Shown here: positions 5,490-6,816 of the stretch, one piece after another
Position numbering within the stretch: position 1 is the stretch's first letter
Layout: each line of letters begins with the position of its first letter
Assembly: GCA_014379275.1 (NCBI GenBank)
Contig: JACMMA010000078.1
Span: 1-6,816 of the forward strand
Source: Armatimonadota bacterium
GTDB lineage: Bacteria > Armatimonadota > Armatimonadia > Armatimonadales > Armatimonadaceae
Length of the DNA: 6,816 nt
Direction of reading: 5' to 3'
Notes under the pieces: generated by a model
Told to the model about the DNA's origin: nothing
Database searches by the model: none
The model's input: only the letters and a program-made list of their open reading frames with translations
Program-made: the position numbers and the translations under genes

Positions 5490-6452
5490 TTACGCCGGGT
5501 GATTCGCCCATGCCGTGATTTGCGCGGCGTGCTGGCGCAACGCCTCGTTCAGTTCCGGGGGATGGATGACTTTAAACCGACAGACCATGCCTGCCAGCAG
5601 ATGCGCGATCCATTGAAGGTTGTCGGTGTAGCCGCGCAGGAGTACGCCCCCTTCTCGGCACTCTTCCAGAGTAGCTACCCGTGCCGAAACCTGCCACCGG
5701 GCGTGCTCCAGTGTCGTGTCCAGCCAAACCTCGACCGGGATCTCACGGGGAACACTTCCCAATGATTTCAGGACCGCTTCCAGAACGTTGAACCCTTCCG
5801 GGCGTTGAAACCGTTCCGCTCTCGCGGAAACTTCGGTGATACGGTCCAGCCGGAAAAGCCGTATTCCGTTCCGCAAATGGCAGTGCCCGGTCGCGTACCA
5901 GTTGCCGCGTTGATAGGCGAGTCCGTAGGGATCGAATTCGCGCTCGGATTCCTCGCCGCACGCACGCCGATAATGAAGCGACACCCGGTTCTGCTCCCGC
6001 GCCGCCGCGCTCAGCGCGAGAACGATGGCGTTATCCGTCGCGTCCTGTGCCCGCTCTCCCAGATCCCAAACCACGGTTTCTTCCACCGCTCGCACTCGAT
6101 TGCGTAGCCGCTCCGGCAGCACCCGCTCGATTTTCGCCAGAGCACCCTCGACAGCCGGGGCATGCGTCGTCAATCCGAGATGCCGCGCGGCGAGAAGACC
6201 GAGCGTCAACGCCAGTGCTTCGTCCTCCGTCAGCATCAAGGGCGGCAGTTTGAATCCGGGCATCAGGCTATACCCGCCATATCGACCGCGCTCCGCGACC
6301 ACCGGAATCCCTAACTCGCCGAGCATGACGATGTAGCGCCGCGCTGTGCGGACATCGATTTCCAAGCGCCGCGCGATTTCGGTGCCGGTTATCGCGCGAT
6401 GGGATTGGAGCAACTCGAGCACGGTCAATACGCGCGTTGTCGGATAGTACAT
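5490..6452 (-). CDS. WYL-domain HTH transcriptional regulator (YafY/DeoR-like)
   Basis: This 320-residue DNA-binding regulator has the full WYL-family layout. An N-terminal winged helix-turn-helix spans about 1-62: RVLTVLELLQSHRAITGTEIA, then recognition helix VRTARRYIVML and wing GRYGGYSL. A helical linker covers about 70-140. The WYL domain is at about 140-210, with FDPYGLAYQRGNWYATGHC (173-191) and IRLFRLDRITEV (197-208), including the W-Y pair at 185-186 and Arg198/201/204 typical of the ligand pocket. A WCX-like C-terminal extension fills about 235-315 (IPVEVWLDTT, later WIAHLLAGMVCRFKVI). WYL domains are thought to sense nucleic acid or nucleotide ligands. On the minus strand GAGG (plus 6460-6463) sits seven bases before ATG 6452, so the start is well supported. 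It is divergent from a DinB-family gene and probably regulates it, itself, or both. It is cotranscribed with the small membrane protein downstream. Length is normal for the family and no residues appear missing. Confidence 0.93.
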   Translation of the reverse strand: MYYPTTRVLTVLELLQSHRAITGTEIARRLEIDVRTARRYIVMLGELGIPVVAERGRYGGYSLMPGFKLPPLMLTEDEALALTLGLLAARHLGLTTHAPAVEGALAKIERVLPERLRNRVRAVEETVVWDLGERAQDATDNAIVLALSAAAREQNRVSLHYRRACGEESEREFDPYGLAYQRGNWYATGHCHLRNGIRLFRLDRITEVSARAERFQRPEGFNVLEAVLKSLGSVPREIPVEVWLDTTLEHARWQVSARVATLEECREGGVLLRGYTDNLQWIAHLLAGMVCRFKVIHPPELNEALRQHAAQITAWANHPA

Positions 6453-6533
6453 CGTAATTCCTCAGCCGGAGGCTTCTACCGGTGGGTCGAAACCCCCGCG
6501 AACTATTTTTCCGACACGTTTTAATCAGGACGA

Positions 6534-6539
6534 ATTATA
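6534..6539 (-). promoter_or_regulatory. Candidate -10 box (TATAAT) for the WYL gene
   Basis: Read on the minus strand the bases are a perfect TATAAT, about 82 bases upstream of the WYL start codon. The hexamer 17 bases further upstream (plus 6557-6562, TACAGT on the minus strand) is a poor -35, so strength may depend on an activator. The surrounding AT-rich block also offers TATATC-like -10 candidates for the divergent DinB gene, so the two promoters probably overlap. Confidence 0.45.
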
Positions 6540-6562
6540 TCCTATATCGGCGTTAAACTGTA

Positions 6563-6572
6563 TTCGATCGAA
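6563..6572. promoter_or_regulatory. Candidate operator palindrome TTCGATCGAA
   Basis: A perfect 10-bp palindrome sits in the divergent WYL/DinB intergenic region. It directly abuts the expected -35 position of the WYL promoter and lies 39 bases before the DinB start codon. A dimeric regulator bound here could control both directions; the WYL protein is the obvious candidate. This is inference from position and symmetry alone. Confidence 0.35.
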
Positions 6573-6611
6573 AGCAGGTGGCACGAAAAAACGAAGTAAA
6601 GGACAGAGACG

Positions 6612-6816
6612 ATGTCGAGAACCGAACAATACCGCGAGTTATATGAGTACGAAAAAGATTGCAACCGCAAGATGCTGGCTATGATCGAATCCGTTCCCCC
6701 GGCGAATCGGGCGGATGCCCGATTCCGACAGGCGGTGACACTCGCCGCTCACCTGGCTTTTTGCCGGGAATATTGGTTACATCTCATGGACGGCGGTGAA
6801 AAGGCTCAGGGCGAAT
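6612..6816 (+). CDS. DinB-superfamily protein, N-terminal part (runs off the window)
   Basis: The first 68 residues of a gene cut by the right edge. The sequence MSRTEQYRELYEYEKDCNRK continues with a helix (MLAMIESV), an Arg/Asp-containing turn (ANRADARF), and then FRQAVTLAAHLAFCREYWLHLM. The AAHL histidine followed by a helix with E-x-W-L-x-x-L is the pattern of the first metal-ligand region of DinB/YfiT four-helix-bundle proteins, which are often metal-dependent enzymes or thiol-linked stress proteins. AAGGA at 6599-6603 lies eight bases before ATG 6612, so the start is solid. It is transcribed divergently from the WYL regulator, a plausible regulator-target pair. The later metal-binding histidines are outside the window, so the family call is likely but not proven. 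Confidence 0.7.
   Translation, partial: MSRTEQYRELYEYEKDCNRKMLAMIESVPPANRADARFRQAVTLAAHLAFCREYWLHLMDGGEKAQGE

Noticed and set aside
1..6816. tRNA, rRNA, CRISPR array, insertion sequence or transposase
   Set aside because: No cloverleaf-like sequence, regularly spaced repeats, transposase motifs or matching terminal repeats were seen on either strand.

Overview
The window looks like accessory chromosomal DNA from a high-GC soil-type bacterium. I favour Armatimonadota or a relative. The clues are a DUF1573 lipoprotein-like/thioredoxin-fold pair, a Hint-linked polymorphic toxin cassette, and a small membrane protein whose last membrane helix ends in LLPVFAQARHKAR. That string closely resembles the helix end of the abundant prepilin-like proteins of Armatimonadota and Planctomycetota. 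The taxonomic assignment is inference; no rRNA or marker gene is present.

Bases 1-2300 are a polymorphic-toxin cassette region. A SUKH (SMI1/KNR4) immunity gene (162-692) comes first and most likely protects against a toxin encoded left of the window. Next is a headless toxin cassette (757-1530). It has the C-terminal two thirds of a Hint autoprotease domain, lacks the catalytic Cys block and any secretion or delivery region, and is joined to a C-terminal domain with all the hallmarks of a GIY-YIG nuclease. Its stop codon directly abuts the start of a 100-residue acidic ORF (1531-1833), the expected position for the cognate immunity protein. Base composition falls sharply from GC-rich to about 42% GC exactly at the Hint/toxin junction, so the tip and its immunity gene look like an imported module. 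The immunity ORF carries an 11-G homopolymer that could switch it off by slippage. A perfect 8-bp inverted repeat follows, then a short GC-rich ORF (1999-2298) that may be another relic of a toxin backbone.

Bases 2323-4303 are a two-gene operon: an exported DUF1573-type protein and, one base after its stop, an exported thioredoxin-fold (redoxin/TlpA-like) protein with a CRAC active site. The two probably act outside the cytoplasmic membrane. Bases 4304-5070 have no convincing intact gene. The minus strand there contains a protein-like reading frame interrupted by a single in-frame TGA, probably a decayed gene.

Bases 5071-6816 hold a minus-strand operon, made of a WYL-domain transcriptional regulator and the small three-helix membrane protein downstream of it. 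Divergent to it, and running off the right edge, is a DinB-superfamily gene. The 159-bp divergent region contains a perfect TATAAT box on the minus strand and a perfect 10-bp palindrome next to it, a candidate operator for the WYL regulator.
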